Notes: generated by a model from the letters alone, not told the origin. A stretch of DNA of 64,000 nt from Ampullaceana balthica (GCA_944989445.1 CALYLW010000559.1:1-64000); one strand, 5' to 3'; positions 13,801 to 24,945 are shown, counted from the first letter of the stretch. Translations and numbers: made by a program.

Positions 13801-16800
13801 GAGGCGAATAGTTCCAAAAAACCCGATATCCGGCCGGGGCGAATGTCCAGAGCCATTTCCGGTTGATCCCTAGTTAAGACAAATGTTCCCTCTAAGGTTC
13901 GTTGATCCTTGTGCAAATTTAAAAAATATATTTGTGCAAACTTGCACAGCATCCATTTTTTTGCAATATTTTACAAAGTTTGCTGCACTGTAATTCTAAT
14001 CTGCTGCGCGGCGTTGGTCAGATATCAGCACAGCTGCGCAGATCAAAGGGAGCATTGGTTAAGACTATAGAAAAAACATAAAAGGATGGCATACACGTTT
14101 AAGAACAATGAGATACTCGCTTCCAGGGGAGGTGAGAATGCATGTCAGGGGGTAAGGAAAATGTTTACAAGAACAGAGTAGTCCTATGCTTTAAATTAAG
14201 GTAGAAATGATTATTTGTTTTAAGGAAAAGGGGGCGTGCGGGGGTGTTTAAGGTGGTTTACAAGAACAGAGTGGACATATGCTTTAAATTAAGGTAGAAA
14301 TGATTATTTGTTTTAAGCATCACAAGAAGATTTTACTTCACATAATAAATTACTTTTGTGTAAGTTTTGAAATCACTCATTAAATGAATCTAATAGCATT
14401 CCAGTATTTTCAAATCCCACTTTTTTAAGGTTTTATGTGACTAAATAATTTGTAGGGGGTGTGGAATGTAGAGAAGGTTGAGAAACACTGCAATACAGAA
14501 AACGTAGTAGAAGGACCTAATGCCTGTCATGAAACATCCCAAACAAAGCATCTGTGAACAAGCATGTAACAAAAAACCCTTTTCCTACGGTTAACCCACC
14601 AAACAATTTTGAAGATGCTGAGAACTGTGAATGTTTATATATGTTGATATACAAAGTCATTCTCAGTTTTGAGTTCCTACAAAAATAATTAGAATTTTAT
14701 AAAATGAAGACCAGCCACTTAAAAAAAAAGACATTCAAAATTAAACTCTCTTCTAAAACAGTAGCTACAAATGTTGAATTAAAACAAAAGAAATGGAGTA
14801 AAATTCTTTATAGGGTGATTTTTATCTAGAAAATGTATTTATGTGTGTCAGACATATGTAAATGTCTTATTATTTAACCATAATTTGGACTAAACATAGG
14901 ACATATCTCATATATTTGGTGTTGTTTGATTTAATAAGTAGATACAATAGCATGCTGCATTTAAACAATAAATAACCCACCCCTGCTCCAATTAGATCAT
15001 GTATTGGGGAGATCAGGTATTGGGGGCCAATATATACAATTAGTAAAACTAACTCAACTTCCAAACCAATCCTGCTTTTAGGCTGCATGCACTAATTATG
15101 ATTGCACATATGAACATCAACAAACGACATTTAGATTTAGACTCTGAAGTTATGACGGATAAAAATTTGAAAATTTGAAAACTGACAGAACACAAGCTGT
15201 TATTTATTTTTTAAATATATTCAATTTTTAAATGTATTTTTCACTTATTTGAAATTGTTTTTATATTCATCCTTAAAGTGGTTTGAAGAATTTGTTTAAT
15301 AATTTTTTTCTTAAATAATTAGTAACATAAAAACTGAGATTCCACACTTGTAACCAACAACACCAAAAAAGGGTCGCGCAACAGGCCAATATTTTTACAT
15401 TTAAGCAAATAACAACATTACTGAAGCACGAAGGCTACAAGGCTAGCAAGCTTGTACAAAGATTAGACACATGGCGTAATTATCTTCCTACAGTTGTTAC
15501 CTAAAGCATCGTACTGGCCACCAAACTGCTCACCTAGCCCAAACAAAAACAAAAAATTTTAAAATGTTAAATAAAAGAAAAAACAAAATTGTATACAAAT
15601 TTAAAAAGATACAGAATAACTTTGAATAAGGTCTAATCTACTCCTGAGGAAAGAAAATTTAAAATAATGTGCTATTCAATGAAAGCCTAAGTGTATGTTA
15701 CAAATTTTCAGCAAAATGAAAATGGGAAAAGGGATTTTTTAAAAATCTGGTACTGACCAGTGAACTGTTCACCGGGCTGTTGCTGCCTGCCCATAGCTCC
15801 TTGACCAGCTAAGCTCTGCAGTGCGTTCATGGGGTCCTGATCCTGGTCCATGGAGCCCTGTGGTCGCATGCCCCCTCCCATCCCTGACTGGCCTCCCATG
15901 CCCATCTTCTTCTCCTTGGAATCTGAGGGACAGAGATGATCAAAGGTATAGAGGTGTTTGTGAATGCTTCGTTAACCCTACTTTGTTCAATTATTTCTGT
16001 AATCTCTATGAGTGAAATTTAACAGTAGTACAGTACATATATAAAATGACTTTAATTTTTATAGAGAATTTTATTATTTCAGCCAAGATAATTTCTATTG
16101 AAAAAAAATGTAATGAAGTTTTATATGAAAAAATCACATTACTACATTTTGAGTAAATAAACTATATAAATTAATCTTCTAATACAGTACTTATTTTATG
16201 CATTGGATACCACAGTTGGTTTCTGTAATTTTAGAATCTACCTGTTATACATTATGTAAAACAAATATATCAAAGTTCTACCGTTATGTAAATCTGATAG
16301 AGATTCAAAATAAAATTATTTTATATATTTTAATACAGTATAACAGCACTTTGTCAGCTCTTTTTTGGCAATGGCTTAGTCATTTTATTTAATATATGGT
16401 TTTAAAGTCATAAAATAAAACTACTATTAAAATTCCATATAATCCACTACTTACTATGCTCTGTAACAGACAAGAGGACTCTTGCCACTAGATCCAAATA
16501 CTCTTCCTAAAAAAAAAGAACATCAAATTATTAATTCAATTACCTGGATGCACTGAAATTAAATTCAACAACTCTGAGCTATATTTTCTTTTCCTTTTTT
16601 TTAAAAAAACATTTTTTTCAATGTAAAAAGTTGAATAAAACAAGTTTGATTCAATAAATATATGCTAATTTTAAGATGGATAGCATAATTAAATTAAGTT
16701 TAATAATACTATAAAAAAATTAAGAATCACTTACTCTTGTGCGCGCCTTTCTAAAGACATATTCTTCCATCTCAACACTGGATTTTGGCATTTGGCTCTG

Positions 16801-18812
16801 ACTGTTTCTCATAACATCTTCTCTGTTGACATGGTATTGAAATTAATACTTTTTTTTTCTGGCAGTACTCTTTCCTCTCATAACAAATTATGATACTATG
16901 ACTATGACTAAAAAGTGTCACTCACTAAGATAAGTGCTCTTTAATTTCATGTATCATTTTTTTAGCTTAAGAAGCCTTATTCACAATGGCAACTAATATA
17001 ATTTTCACTTTCATCAGCAGTTTTGAAAGGCTCTGTTTTCAGAATGAGCTTCTCTCTTTGCCATTTTAAAGGCTAGTTTTGATTTTATATTTTTAAAGAT
17101 TGTCCACTTACCGACGGACACTTGATTTATATCATGTCTGCTATAGCTCATTTCTAATGTGCCAATCCAAAACGACCAACTAAATGTTGCTAGGTTACTG
17201 TAACTACTAACATTCAATCAAGACACAACTTTTATTTTCACTTATTCTGATGGAAGTGAGAATTGTAGCAGCCACTTGCTCGATGACATCTTAGATGACG
17301 CGGGTAAGCTCGAAAGACTCGGGGGTAAGGTAACAGTGCAGTGGATCCCGAGCCACGTGAATGTTGGCGTCAATGAGAAAGCAGACTCCCTGGCAAAAAC
17401 CGGGGCGGCCCAGCCCCAACCAGACGTCCCAGTCACTTATCTCGGGGCAAAGACTTGGCTAATGGACCACTTCAGGAACAAGTGGTACCAGGAGTAGGCC
17501 TGTCAACGGGTATCCAGGAACCCAGGTACCTGTTGCCGAACAATTACCCGGGTAATAAAATTGTACCCAGGTACCCGTAAAAATGTTACTGCAATGTCTA
17601 TAACAACAATGGTCGAAATTCGACTTTCTGTGTTCACATTTCGGCTCACTACTAATTCATCAAAATTTATTTTAAAAATAATTTATCAACAAACGAATTA
17701 CTGTTCTAGCTTTGTTTATTAACAGGCTTTAGCAACATCCATTTTGTTTTTGTGTAATTTTAGTATGTTGTAAAAACACACCAATACACCAGGTAAGTCT
17801 AATTTATCATTTTCTTAAAAACTATTCGTTGTGCCATTTTAAATCGAAAATGGATCTACAGTCGAACCCACTTACCTCGAGCTCGGTTAGCTCGACCACC
17901 CTCTTATGTCGACGTTTTTTATTGGGAACCGCCAAATTCTCTCTTTGTCTTAGCATTTTTTCATCTGCTAATTCGATTTTTTTAAGTCGCCGAAACCTAG
18001 TACCTCGAGCACAAAAGATGGCCAAATTTGCAACTTAACTTGGTTAGCTCGATTTTCGTCGGTTGAAAATAAAGGTTTGTATCGAGAATCGACGGTGGTT
18101 TTTATATAATTAAATAAAAAAATTAATAAATTATTATTCTTTTAAAAGTTTGTTGTTGTTGCTTTGTTACCAGTAACGTGACTGTGGCACTAACACGCGC
18201 GTGACGATGAAATGAAATCATTTCGTCATTTCTGATTAACACAGTACACACAGCCCACAGCGTGCTGTGATCAACGGTCAAGGCCACAATAGTTTTATTT
18301 ATATTACAAGTTTGATTGACTGAGGAAATTCGAGAACGTTCTGATAGTTAAGTAACAGATATTCTGCACGTCAAAAGCATTAAACTTAAAATAACCATAT
18401 TGATTTGTTTATTTGTATTTTAAATTCGCTGATACGAAGGCAAACGCGACTGTGACACGGCGAAGCGTAAACTTTGACCTTTTAGCGCATGCGCAGACAA
18501 TTATAAACTGGTAACTTATTTTTCATTAAATAAATGGAATCGAAACATGACAGAGACGTAATCAAAGTCCTTTACTTCGGCATAAATATATATACATCAA
18601 AAGCATTAAACTTAAAATAACCATATTGATTTGTTTATTTGTATTTTAAATTCGCTGATGCGACTGTGACACGGCGAAGCGTAAACTTTGACCTTTTAGC
18701 GCATGCGCAGACAATTATAAACTGGTACCTTATTTTTCATTAAATAAATGGAATCGAAACACGAAAGAGACGTAATCAAAGTCCTTTACTTCGGCATAAA
18801 TATATATACATG

Positions 18813-18844
<32 letters not shown>

Positions 18845-21800
18845 TTCCCGATTAGTCATAACTTTTCCCGACTTTCAAGGCCGAGAATTTATTTTTAAGA
18901 ATTCCCGACTTTTTCCCGTTTTCCTGAATGGGAACCATGGTTATGGTTATATTTAAATTTTAAACGGTCCTTAAAAACGAACGGTCATTACAACCTTAGA
19001 CTTAGGAAAGAGTGAAGAAATATTAGGGTTCCGATACGATTCCGATAAATCATCCCATCACTAATTAACGCTAACTAATTAATCATGTATATAAAGAAAT
19101 TTCAAGCACATGTTAATATTTTGCCGCCATATTGGTTTTCGTTTTAACTCGATCATCGGTTATGTCGACGCCATTTTTCATACCCCAACGCCGTCGACTT
19201 AAGCGGTTTCGACTGTAATATCACCGTGTAAAATTTCAAGTCTTTAAGTGGCACCCTTCTATGTTGTTTTTGATTCATTAGAGGGACCTTTTTTTCTTTC
19301 TCAGAGGGGAAAAAATGGCCAAAATCTTAAGTACTAAAAAACCGGAAAAAGTATTATTTATGAATAGTTGACAGATAAGAAAGACTAAGAAATTTAAAGA
19401 TCTATTATTCAATCAAATTCCATCTGAATTATTAATCGATCCATATCGATTATCTTGAAATTAATACACATTAATTGCTATTTATAAGATATTGCTCCAT
19501 TTTAAATTAAATCATAACTTTTTGTTGTGAAATTTCAGATTTAAAATTTATACATTTTTTTTTAAATTACGTTTGGTCTTATTTATCAGTTATAAGCTTA
19601 ATTTTTTTTTAATTTAAATTCTTTTCTTTTTTTTCATTTGATTTTTATTTAGAATCAAGTTAAAGTTTCTTATCATATAAAATATTTCAATATTTACTTA
19701 TTAAAACACATTTACTTTTGACAATTGAAATGAGATTCTGATAAATTTAATTTAATTTGAAGAAGAAAAAAAATCGATTTTTTCATTTTATTTTTATCTT
19801 TATTAAATTTATTCTATGCTACGAATTGTATTTGTTGTTTTGAATTATTAGATAAAAATAACTCATTTATTCTTTAGTAATATTTATGATCCTTTATGAT
19901 ATTGTATATTTAAATTTAAAATATTAGAAAATATTGTAGGTTACATAAAGAATAAATAACTTATTGATATACCTTTTAACAACCTTTATGGTAATGAGTA
20001 ATGAATTTTAAAACTGTTACTTTTTTTTTAAAAACTTCCAACACTTTTTGTTTTCTTATTTCAGGCACTTTGCATTATATACAGGTATCAACCGTGACAT
20101 TAGATTAGTTCCGACACCTTGCCTTATATACAGGTATCAACCGTGACATTAGATTATTTCCGGCACCTTGCCTTATATACAGGTATCAACCGTGACATTA
20201 GATTATTTCCGGCACCTTGCCTTATATACAGGTATCAACCGTGACATTAGATTATTTCCGGCACCTTGCCTTATATACAGGTATCAACCATGACATTAGA
20301 TTATTTCCGGCACCTTGCCTTATATACAGGTATCAACCATGACATTAGATTATTTCAGACACCTTGCCTTATATACAAGTATCAACCATGGCATTAGATT
20401 ATTTCAGACACCTTGCCTTATATACAGGTATCAACCGTGACATTAGATTATTTCCGGCACCTTGCCTTATATACAAGTATCAACCGTGACATTAGATTAT
20501 TTCAGGCACCTTGCTTATATACAAGTATCAACCGTGACATTAGATTATTTCAGGCACCTTGCCTTATATACAGGTATCAACCAAGACATTAGATTATTTA
20601 ATTTAAGCCCACCCCCCACCCTATAAAAGTATTAAAATAAATAAATAAATAAAACAAAACCTTGTTAATGTAGAAACAAATATTTTTGAGGAGCATAAAA
20701 ATGCTGCATCTCTGTCACTGATACATTTTGATTGTGAAGGAATTTTTGGACGGTAGTAATTAATTTAATCGCCATTCTAAACAGTTGCTGTTTCAGCTCC
20801 TGTGCACAATATTTTGGCTTATGAACCCTGGGAATGACTGAATATTTTTTAGATGGCAAAATTATGGGAAAAAACAAATCAAAGAGTGTTTCGAGCAGCA
20901 GATTAATGGTGAAGATTTGGTACTTTTAATAATAAGGAGGGGTGACCAAATTAAGAAAAAAAGAATTACTAAGACTAAGACTAAGGTCACTAAGGAGGAA
21001 AATGGTTAAGAGAGAAATTATTTTACGCTGATTAACAGTCGTTAAAAAAAAGGGATGAAGCACATAGGAAACGTTTGATAAAAAAGGTAAAGTAAAAGTG
21101 CATATTATTCTCATAAATGTTTTAATTCCAATTCCACCACACATAAAAATAAAGGGAGATACTATAGTATCAAGCAGACATTTCTTGTGAGCACTTATTT
21201 TTCATATCTGGAGAAATTTTAAAAAAGGACAGGGCAATTAGGGATGTGACGAAGTTCGAATTCGAATCCGACGACATTCGAACTTCAGTTTTTTTTAGCA
21301 AATTCGAATCTGACGGATTTTTTAAAATTAAATTCCATCGGATTCGAATTTGAAAAATTACAGTTTTCAGATCAAACACGGCCGTATTTAATACAAATAT
21401 ATTCTTTTTTTGTGCATGAAAATTAGATAAGAAATAAAAGGTTTTCGGTAAACTTCCGCCTCAGTCCCGTAAGGATTTCCTGTATCGCGATCGACTGGTT
21501 ATAAAATTTAAAAAATTGCTGTAAATTTATTTATGTTATTGTCATACTGACTTCATCTTTTAGGATAAGAATGGTTATTTTAAATTATCCAAAAGACCGT
21601 TTTGAGTTTAATACTATAGTTTAGTACTATTATTTTACAAAAAAGTATAGCAAAATCACATTTTCAACAAAAAAACGTAAAAACTACCCCGAAACTTCAC
21701 GAATCGAGCGAAAACACGAGCGAAGGCAATCGCCACCATTGCCGGAAGTCGAATACATCTTCTATCCCGCACTGAATAGTTTTTACTTTCTGTGATTTCG

Positions 21801-23951
21801 TTTCTAAAAAGAGTACTATCGAGGCGCGCTTTGTCAAATTAAACGTTAAGTAGAATTTTATTTTATGCAAAGCATCTTGTACTGATGATTCGTTAACAAT
21901 ATGGCTAACTGTGCTTTGTAATAGCTGTGCTTTGTAATAGTTTATGCTGCTGTTCATGCAAAAAGAAATGCTAAAAATCCTCGTTATGGGGTGGGGCACG
22001 GGACTGAAACCTTGGTATACCCCCTTATAGCCAAGTGTTGACCAAATCCGCATCCGCATTCGAATCCGACGGATTTATAATTTCCAAATCCGAATCCGAC
22101 GGATGCAGATTTTCATCAGCTCCGTCACATCCCTAGAGGCAATGGCTATACAAGTAAAATTAAAGAAAAATTATGGAAATTTACTTTTCACAATAGTCAA
22201 TAGTGTCAATAGCCTCAATAGTAGGTACTTCGGTATGCCAAGGGCGACTACTATGTTTTTTGTATGGGAAATTAAATTCGGCGCAGGAAGATCCAAGTTT
22301 TTATTTTCAGAGGGGGGTGTAAAACTATTAATAAATATGTACTTTCTAAACGTATTTGAGTTCCTTTTCCTGTCTAAAGCTTTGAAATACATATTGGCCT
22401 ACATTTTAATAGGTTTCTTTTGTATTTTCAATCGACCAGCATTTTGGAATAAAAAGGTCAATATACTGCATCAAAAATTTTTGTTGAAATCTAAATGGAC
22501 CATCTACCATATTAAATCGCCATCAGCACTATCTATTGAACTATCTATGTGCCAATTTTCATTGACCTAGGACGTATCGGCCATTACTTTTTTTCATTTT
22601 GAGTGACATGGCCCTTCTTTACATAAGTGACAACGCCCCTTTTTTAATGGCGGAAGTTCCTGGTGATTATAAAAATTTCAATTATTTTTCCTTTAAACAT
22701 TAAAATATTTGATAATTGAACTATAAAGATGATCTAATATGGAATTAATTCAATAATATACTTAATTTAGACGGCTAAACCCTCCAGAGTTGATATTATA
22801 AAATACCATAATGTACCGTGTGCAGACTAGTTGTCCTTGGCAACCATTACTATTCACTCAACCTTATTTTGACTTCTACTACTACAATGTCTTTAATAGT
22901 TTCATTCATTAGTTGTGGCTGTGTGCAAAAACCTTTTAACCATTGGTCAGGGTTAAATTAATTAGTCATGAGCCAAAGTTGAAGGTTCAAAGGAGTTCCC
23001 CAATATTATTTGTAAATATTTATAGAGGGCAGTTCACTTAGTCATATGTAGTGTAGGTCATGATGGTTGTGTGAGCTGGAACTTGTAAACACAACATAAA
23101 CTTCGTTTAAAGATAAATTTTACTGTTAATACAAAGTAAAATGATTTATTAATAAATAATATTTTTAAAATAAAATAAAGAAATAATTATTTTAGTTATA
23201 GCCTTGATCCTGAATTATCAAAACGAGAGATAAAGTGCGTGAAGCGAACAGCGGAATTGAGGTCACAAAATGTGGGGATAAAATGCATTGGGGATTGGGA
23301 CAATTTGAACCACACTTTAAAAATTCATAACTTTAAATCCTAAAATTATAAAATTTGGTGTTAAAATTTACTTTAAAATACGCTCTATTTAACTATACTA
23401 TTGGTTATTTATATTTTTTAAGTTTATTTTTTTTTACCAAAGTGCCTACTCAATAGTATACACTACACTGTATTATACAGTATACTGACACTGGGCCACT
23501 GGGATACACATTCAAAAATCAAAGTAAGTGTAAGACAGAAGATGTTTGTGAAGATTATGTCATCTACGGCAGTGCTTCTCAAAGTGGTGGTCCACGGACC
23601 AGTAGAAACTGCAGGATTACCATAAATGTATAGGCGTATCATAGGCCAAAGCCAACTGTATTTTAATAATTTTATATTGTAACTTGAAATTGTTCTACGT
23701 GTTAGACTTGTTGACTTGTGACTTGTGTTGACTTGTTATTGTTTAAGTTTAAGTCTAAGTTGTTTGTAGTGTTAGTGTACGACCGGCAACTGATGATGTT
23801 AAAACCTTTCCACAAGCCATATTTAAAATCTATCATGGTATTACCTTAATTCAAAATAAATATAATATCTAACAACTTACAATTTGTTAACTATTTTGGA
23901 ACGAAATCCCGGTGCTTGCCAATCTTCTTGCATCCTATTTGCGTCGGCCAT
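1821..23951 (-). CDS. MED15: MED15, Mediator complex tail subunit 15 (partial, nine exons)
   Basis: Mediator tail subunit, nuclear, which links DNA-bound activators to RNA polymerase II through its N-terminal KIX domain. Coding exons in transcript order: 23951-23881, 16822-16735, 16506-16455, 15922-15758, 15533-15501, 10529-10393, 6599-6519, 5749-5684, 1888-1821. All have AG/GT borders and phases agree throughout, giving 253 codons plus 2 nt. The start is an ATG in exon 1 followed by [15 protein letters not shown]. Exons 1-3 encode the KIX domain (residues about 10-70; [12 protein letters not shown] is typical of MED15). Exon 4 carries [13 protein letters not shown], a MED15 signature, and exon 6 a short glutamine run in a Met/Gly/Gln-rich region. 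Exon 5 is a 33-bp microexon. The C-terminal Mediator-binding part must lie left of this window. Introns hold many transposons and minisatellites. Divergent neighbour: the KIX-only gene at 24995. Confidence 0.93.
1973..2087. mobile_element. Short palindromic MITE
   Basis: The ends are inverted (GGGGCTGTCCATAAATGAC against GTTATTTATGGACGGCC), with C-rich runs between them. A related right end is at about 39420-39510 (GTGCGTGACGTCATTTATG). No coding content. It lies in a MED15 intron. Confidence 0.6.
2481..2795 (+). mobile_element. LINE 3'-end fragment, same family as the RT at 58538-60117
   Basis: Conceptual translation in broken frames gives [27 protein letters not shown] and [15 protein letters not shown], matching the C terminus of the reverse transcriptase at 58538-60117. 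The 3' UTR hairpin CGTCTCGCGAGACG follows at about 2766. An extra A in the CKSC zinc-finger codons breaks the frame. It is a dead 5'-truncated copy inside a MED15 intron. Confidence 0.8.
2796..3779. other. MED15 intron 8, AT-rich, no feature seen
   Basis: No exon, transposon end or tandem repeat was recognised here. Short open frames are not supported by splice sites or similarity. Confidence 0.5.
3868..4437 (-). mobile_element. CR1/L2-like LINE 3' end, inserted in a 54-bp minisatellite
   Basis: On the minus strand the frame contains [38 protein letters not shown] and [11 protein letters not shown], the C-terminal part of CR1/L2-type reverse transcriptases. It is followed by a 3' UTR with the AGCGCTGTGAGC motif and an (ATT)n tail at 3870-3890. 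The same 54-bp repeat unit is found on both sides, so the element landed inside that array. Confidence 0.85.
4438..4690. repeat. 54-bp minisatellite
   Basis: Four to five copies of a 54-bp unit containing GCACACTGAGAAAGTCAAC. A further unit lies at about 3800-3867, on the other side of the LINE insertion. Open frames across it are repeat artefacts. Confidence 0.9.
4966..5114. mobile_element. Foldback MITE with TTAA at both ends
   Basis: The two halves are long imperfect inverted repeats: AGGTTGGTCCACACCTC at the left pairs with GAGGTGTGGACCGACCT at the right, and the pairing continues inward over most of the 149 bp. TTAA occurs at each edge, which would fit a piggyBac-type target, although the exact edge is ambiguous by one base. 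Confidence 0.65.
5115..5500 (+). mobile_element. LINE C-terminal fragment (RTE/jockey-like type)
   Basis: Translated fragments [20 protein letters not shown] and [16 protein letters not shown] match the widespread invertebrate LINE C terminus that follows the RT domain. Several frame breaks are present and a CAACAACAAC-type tail ends the copy near 5495. It is distinct from the family at 58538-60117. Confidence 0.8.
5905..6475. repeat. 33-bp minisatellite
   Basis: About 17 copies of a 33-bp unit containing GTACAGCTAGTTAGTGAGAA, with recurrent GATGT/GAAGT and AAGG/ACGG variants. The array stops about 40 bp short of the MED15 splice donor at 6518, and degenerate array sequence fills the gap. 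Confidence 0.95.
6728..7130. repeat. 42-bp minisatellite
   Basis: About nine copies of a 42-bp unit containing CATCTTACGTACTCACAGC. As 42 is a multiple of three, it yields a spurious 138-codon frame repeating [14 protein letters not shown]. It lies in the MED15 intron just upstream of exon 7. Confidence 0.95.
7190..7764. repeat. 30-bp minisatellite, left part
   Basis: Repeats of a 30-bp unit containing CCAACCTGACATACACAGAC. The array is split by the hAT element at 7765-10139 and continues at 10143-10335. Confidence 0.95.
7988..8640 (+). other. GC-richer segment with promoter and poly(A)-like signals, possible solo LTR
   Basis: Inside the hAT element this segment is compositionally unlike its surroundings. 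It has a TATA-like CAATATAAGG at about 8371 and AATAAA at about 8578, the spacing expected of an LTR. No target duplication or TG..CA ends could be fixed, so it may instead be ordinary transposon interior. Confidence 0.25.
8854..9742 (+). pseudogene. hAT transposase remnant (TTF-type finger plus dimerisation domain)
   Basis: From 8854 a frame encodes [17 protein letters not shown] and then [18 protein letters not shown] one-base shift near 9096 is needed to continue into [17 protein letters not shown] and the [10 protein letters not shown] region, which resemble the TTF-type zinc finger of ZNF862/ZMYM-like hAT proteins. At 9539-9742 the hAT C-terminal dimerisation motif is clear ([20 protein letters not shown]). 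The RNase H-like catalytic core between them is missing, so it is non-functional. Confidence 0.8.
10143..10335. repeat. 30-bp minisatellite, right part
   Basis: Continuation of the unit seen at 7190-7764 after the hAT insertion. It ends about 58 bp from the MED15 splice donor at 10392. Confidence 0.95.
10606..11222. mobile_element. Non-autonomous hAT element
   Basis: Termini are CAGGGGTGGGCAAAA and the inverse TTGCCCACTCCTG. Flanks AACTAGTA (10598-10605) and AACAAGTA (11223-11230) form an 8-bp target duplication with one mismatch. The 617-bp interior has no transposase frame. Confidence 0.85.
11223..11866. other. MED15 intron 5, no feature seen
   Basis: AT-rich intron sequence between the hAT element and the 12-bp array. 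No supported exon or repeat. Confidence 0.5.
11867..12976. repeat. 12-bp satellite array, about 1.1 kb
   Basis: Roughly 90 copies of ATACCACTTGTT and close variants (CTTATT, CCTGTT), with local blocks of one variant and occasional 9-bp units. All frames stay open for long stretches, giving tetrapeptide translations such as IPLV, YHLL and YNKW that are not genes. Confidence 0.97.
13022..13872. mobile_element. Non-autonomous hAT element
   Basis: Termini TAAGGACCAACCGG and CCGGTTGATCCCTA are inverted. Both flanks are exactly GTTAAGAC (13014-13021 and 13873-13880). There is no transposase frame in 851 bp. Confidence 0.9.
13881..14057. mobile_element. hAT-type MITE, 177 bp
   Basis: It starts AATGTTCCCTCTAAGG and ends with AAAGGGAGCATTG as the inverted terminus. 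It is flanked by GTTAAGAC on both sides (13873-13880 and 14058-14065). The family recurs at 62697-62870 and, 5'-truncated, at 56691-56797. Confidence 0.88.
14066..15500. other. MED15 intron 5 (5' part), AT-rich, no feature seen
   Basis: No transposon ends, tandem arrays or splice-supported exons were found. A short motif (ATGCTTTAAATTAAGG) occurs twice at about 14185 and 14280, marking a small local duplication. Confidence 0.5.
17230..17497 (+). mobile_element. LINE RNase H domain fragment
   Basis: A 73-codon open frame reads [20 protein letters not shown] and continues [11 protein letters not shown], the last part of a retroelement RNase H (the H-V-N-V-G-N-E-K-A-D block) as found in I/Nimb-type non-LTR elements. 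SDGS upstream at about 17248 could be the start of the domain. It is truncated at both ends, in MED15 intron 1. Confidence 0.75.
17859..19215 (-). mobile_element. pogo/Tigger-like element, second copy, inverted
   Basis: It is the reverse-complement relative of the element at 8-1580: it starts CAGTCGAACCC and ends GGTTTCGACTG, with TA at 17857-17858 and 19216-19217. An internal direct duplication of about 220 bp (GTAAACTTTGACC at both about 18468 and 18681) and internal deletions distinguish it. No transposase. Confidence 0.8.
19216..20074. other. MED15 intron 1, very AT-rich, no feature seen
   Basis: Long T and A runs and no supported gene, repeat or transposon end. Confidence 0.5.
20075..20600. 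repeat. 49-bp minisatellite
   Basis: About eleven copies of a 49-bp unit containing GGTATCAACCGTGACATTAG. Variants (CCATG/CCGTG, TTCCGG/TTCAGA/TTCAGG) are clustered. It lies in MED15 intron 1. Confidence 0.95.
21239..22135. mobile_element. Non-autonomous hAT element rich in CGAATCCGACG motifs
   Basis: Termini TAGGGATGTGACG and CGTCACATCCCTA are inverted. Flanks AGGGCAAT and GAGGCAAT fit a diverged 8-bp target duplication. Subterminal repeats of GAATTCGAATCCGACGG occur near both ends in opposite orientation. No transposase frame. Confidence 0.8.
22136..23880. other. MED15 intron 1, no gene seen
   Basis: AT-rich. At about 23569 the sequence CAGTGCTTCTCAAAGTGG is a recognisable hAT-type terminus (another lies at about 63865), but its partner end was not found. 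A 155-codon open frame at 22103-22570 lacks support and overlaps the hAT edge. Confidence 0.45.
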
Positions 23952-24799
23952 TTTTTCTTTTGGTTTAAGAAATAAAATCAAAACAGAATAGTTTCCCCTT
24001 ATAATTCGGTTAATATAAATTACGCGAGTTTAGCTTAATTTACATTTATCAAAATTTTATTTTCAGTCTTTACACATTTGTGATGTTCCGAAAAGCATGT
24101 CAGCAACACAATTTACAAAATCCAGCTGTAATCAGATTCACCTCATAAAAATACGCATAGGGTAAGGCGCCTCTGCGTGAATATAATACTTTACCTATAC
24201 GTGTTTATAAACTATATATCCTACTTATTTAAAATTATTTTCAAGATTCTTTTGTTTATTTTTATAACATTTTTTCTTGTTAAGCTGTTGTCGCTAACTC
24301 ATCACAAAATTTTGTGTGTGGATAAAAACTGTATTTAAAATACATTTTAAAATATAATTTTGGATTTAAAATCACATCCAAAGAAATCCAATCCAATCAA
24401 GATATGAAACCATTTTGCCATGTTCCAGAAATTTGGAAGACTTCGAGCCTCTTATCTTATCTTATCTTATCTTGTCTTATCTTTTACAGACGCTCGTGGC
24501 GCCACCTTTTTTAAGGGCGCCTACGGCACCCACCTTTTTCAAAAGCCCAACTAACTTGTCCTTGTATGATAAATACGTAATATTAAACTTTCTTAAATGT
24601 ACACAAAGTATTTTATAATAGGGGTTTTTTTTTGTCAAAAGCCCAAGTAACTTATCCTTGTATGATAAATACGAAATATTCCTGAAATGTACACAAAGTA
24701 TGTATATAATATTTTTTTTACAGTGCTAATCACCACACGATTTTTAAAGTAATTTTAGAAAGCAGCGCACCAAATTACTGCACCAAAAACAAAACTCTC

Positions 24800-24806
24800 T
24801 GAGTCA
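24800..24806 (+). promoter_or_regulatory. AP-1 consensus TGAGTCA
   Basis: Exact TGAGTCA, 26 bp upstream of the CRE and about 190 bp upstream of the KIX-only ATG. A single 7-mer match can arise by chance. Confidence 0.35.
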
Positions 24807-24831
24807 GTCAGCTCTGTTTACAACACAATGC

Positions 24832-24839
24832 TGACGTCA
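24832..24839. promoter_or_regulatory. CRE palindrome TGACGTCA
   Basis: Exact 8-bp cAMP-response element, about 155 bp upstream of the KIX-only ATG and about 100 bp upstream of its TATA-like box, a usual distance for a working CRE. Functional status is inferred. Confidence 0.45.
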
Positions 24840-24933
24840 TAGGTTCATGCGTTGTTTGGTTAATGTTAATCTGGAAACGAAAAGGATTATGATTTAGCGT
24901 TAGGCCACAATCAGCGATAATTGAGCGTAAATA

Positions 24934-24945
24934 TATATATAAATA
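24934..24945 (+). promoter_or_regulatory. TATA-like box of the KIX-only gene
   Basis: TATATATAAATAG lies 50-60 bp upstream of the ATG at 24995, which would give a short 5' leader. It could instead be part of the local AT richness. Confidence 0.45.

Noticed and set aside
17014..17217. Candidate MED15 first exon on the minus strand ending in GTAAGT near 17110
   Set aside because: Its phase (1) does not fit the phase-2 acceptor of the next exon and the peptide is not KIX-like. The exon at 23881-23951 fits both.
20665..20877. 70-codon minus-strand frame with some gene-like composition
   Set aside because: No family recognised, no splice context, and inside MED15 intron 1. It could be an old transposase fragment but cannot be supported.
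22103..22570. 155-codon open frame
   Set aside because: Crosses the right end of a hAT element, low-complexity composition, no recognisable domain or splice partners.
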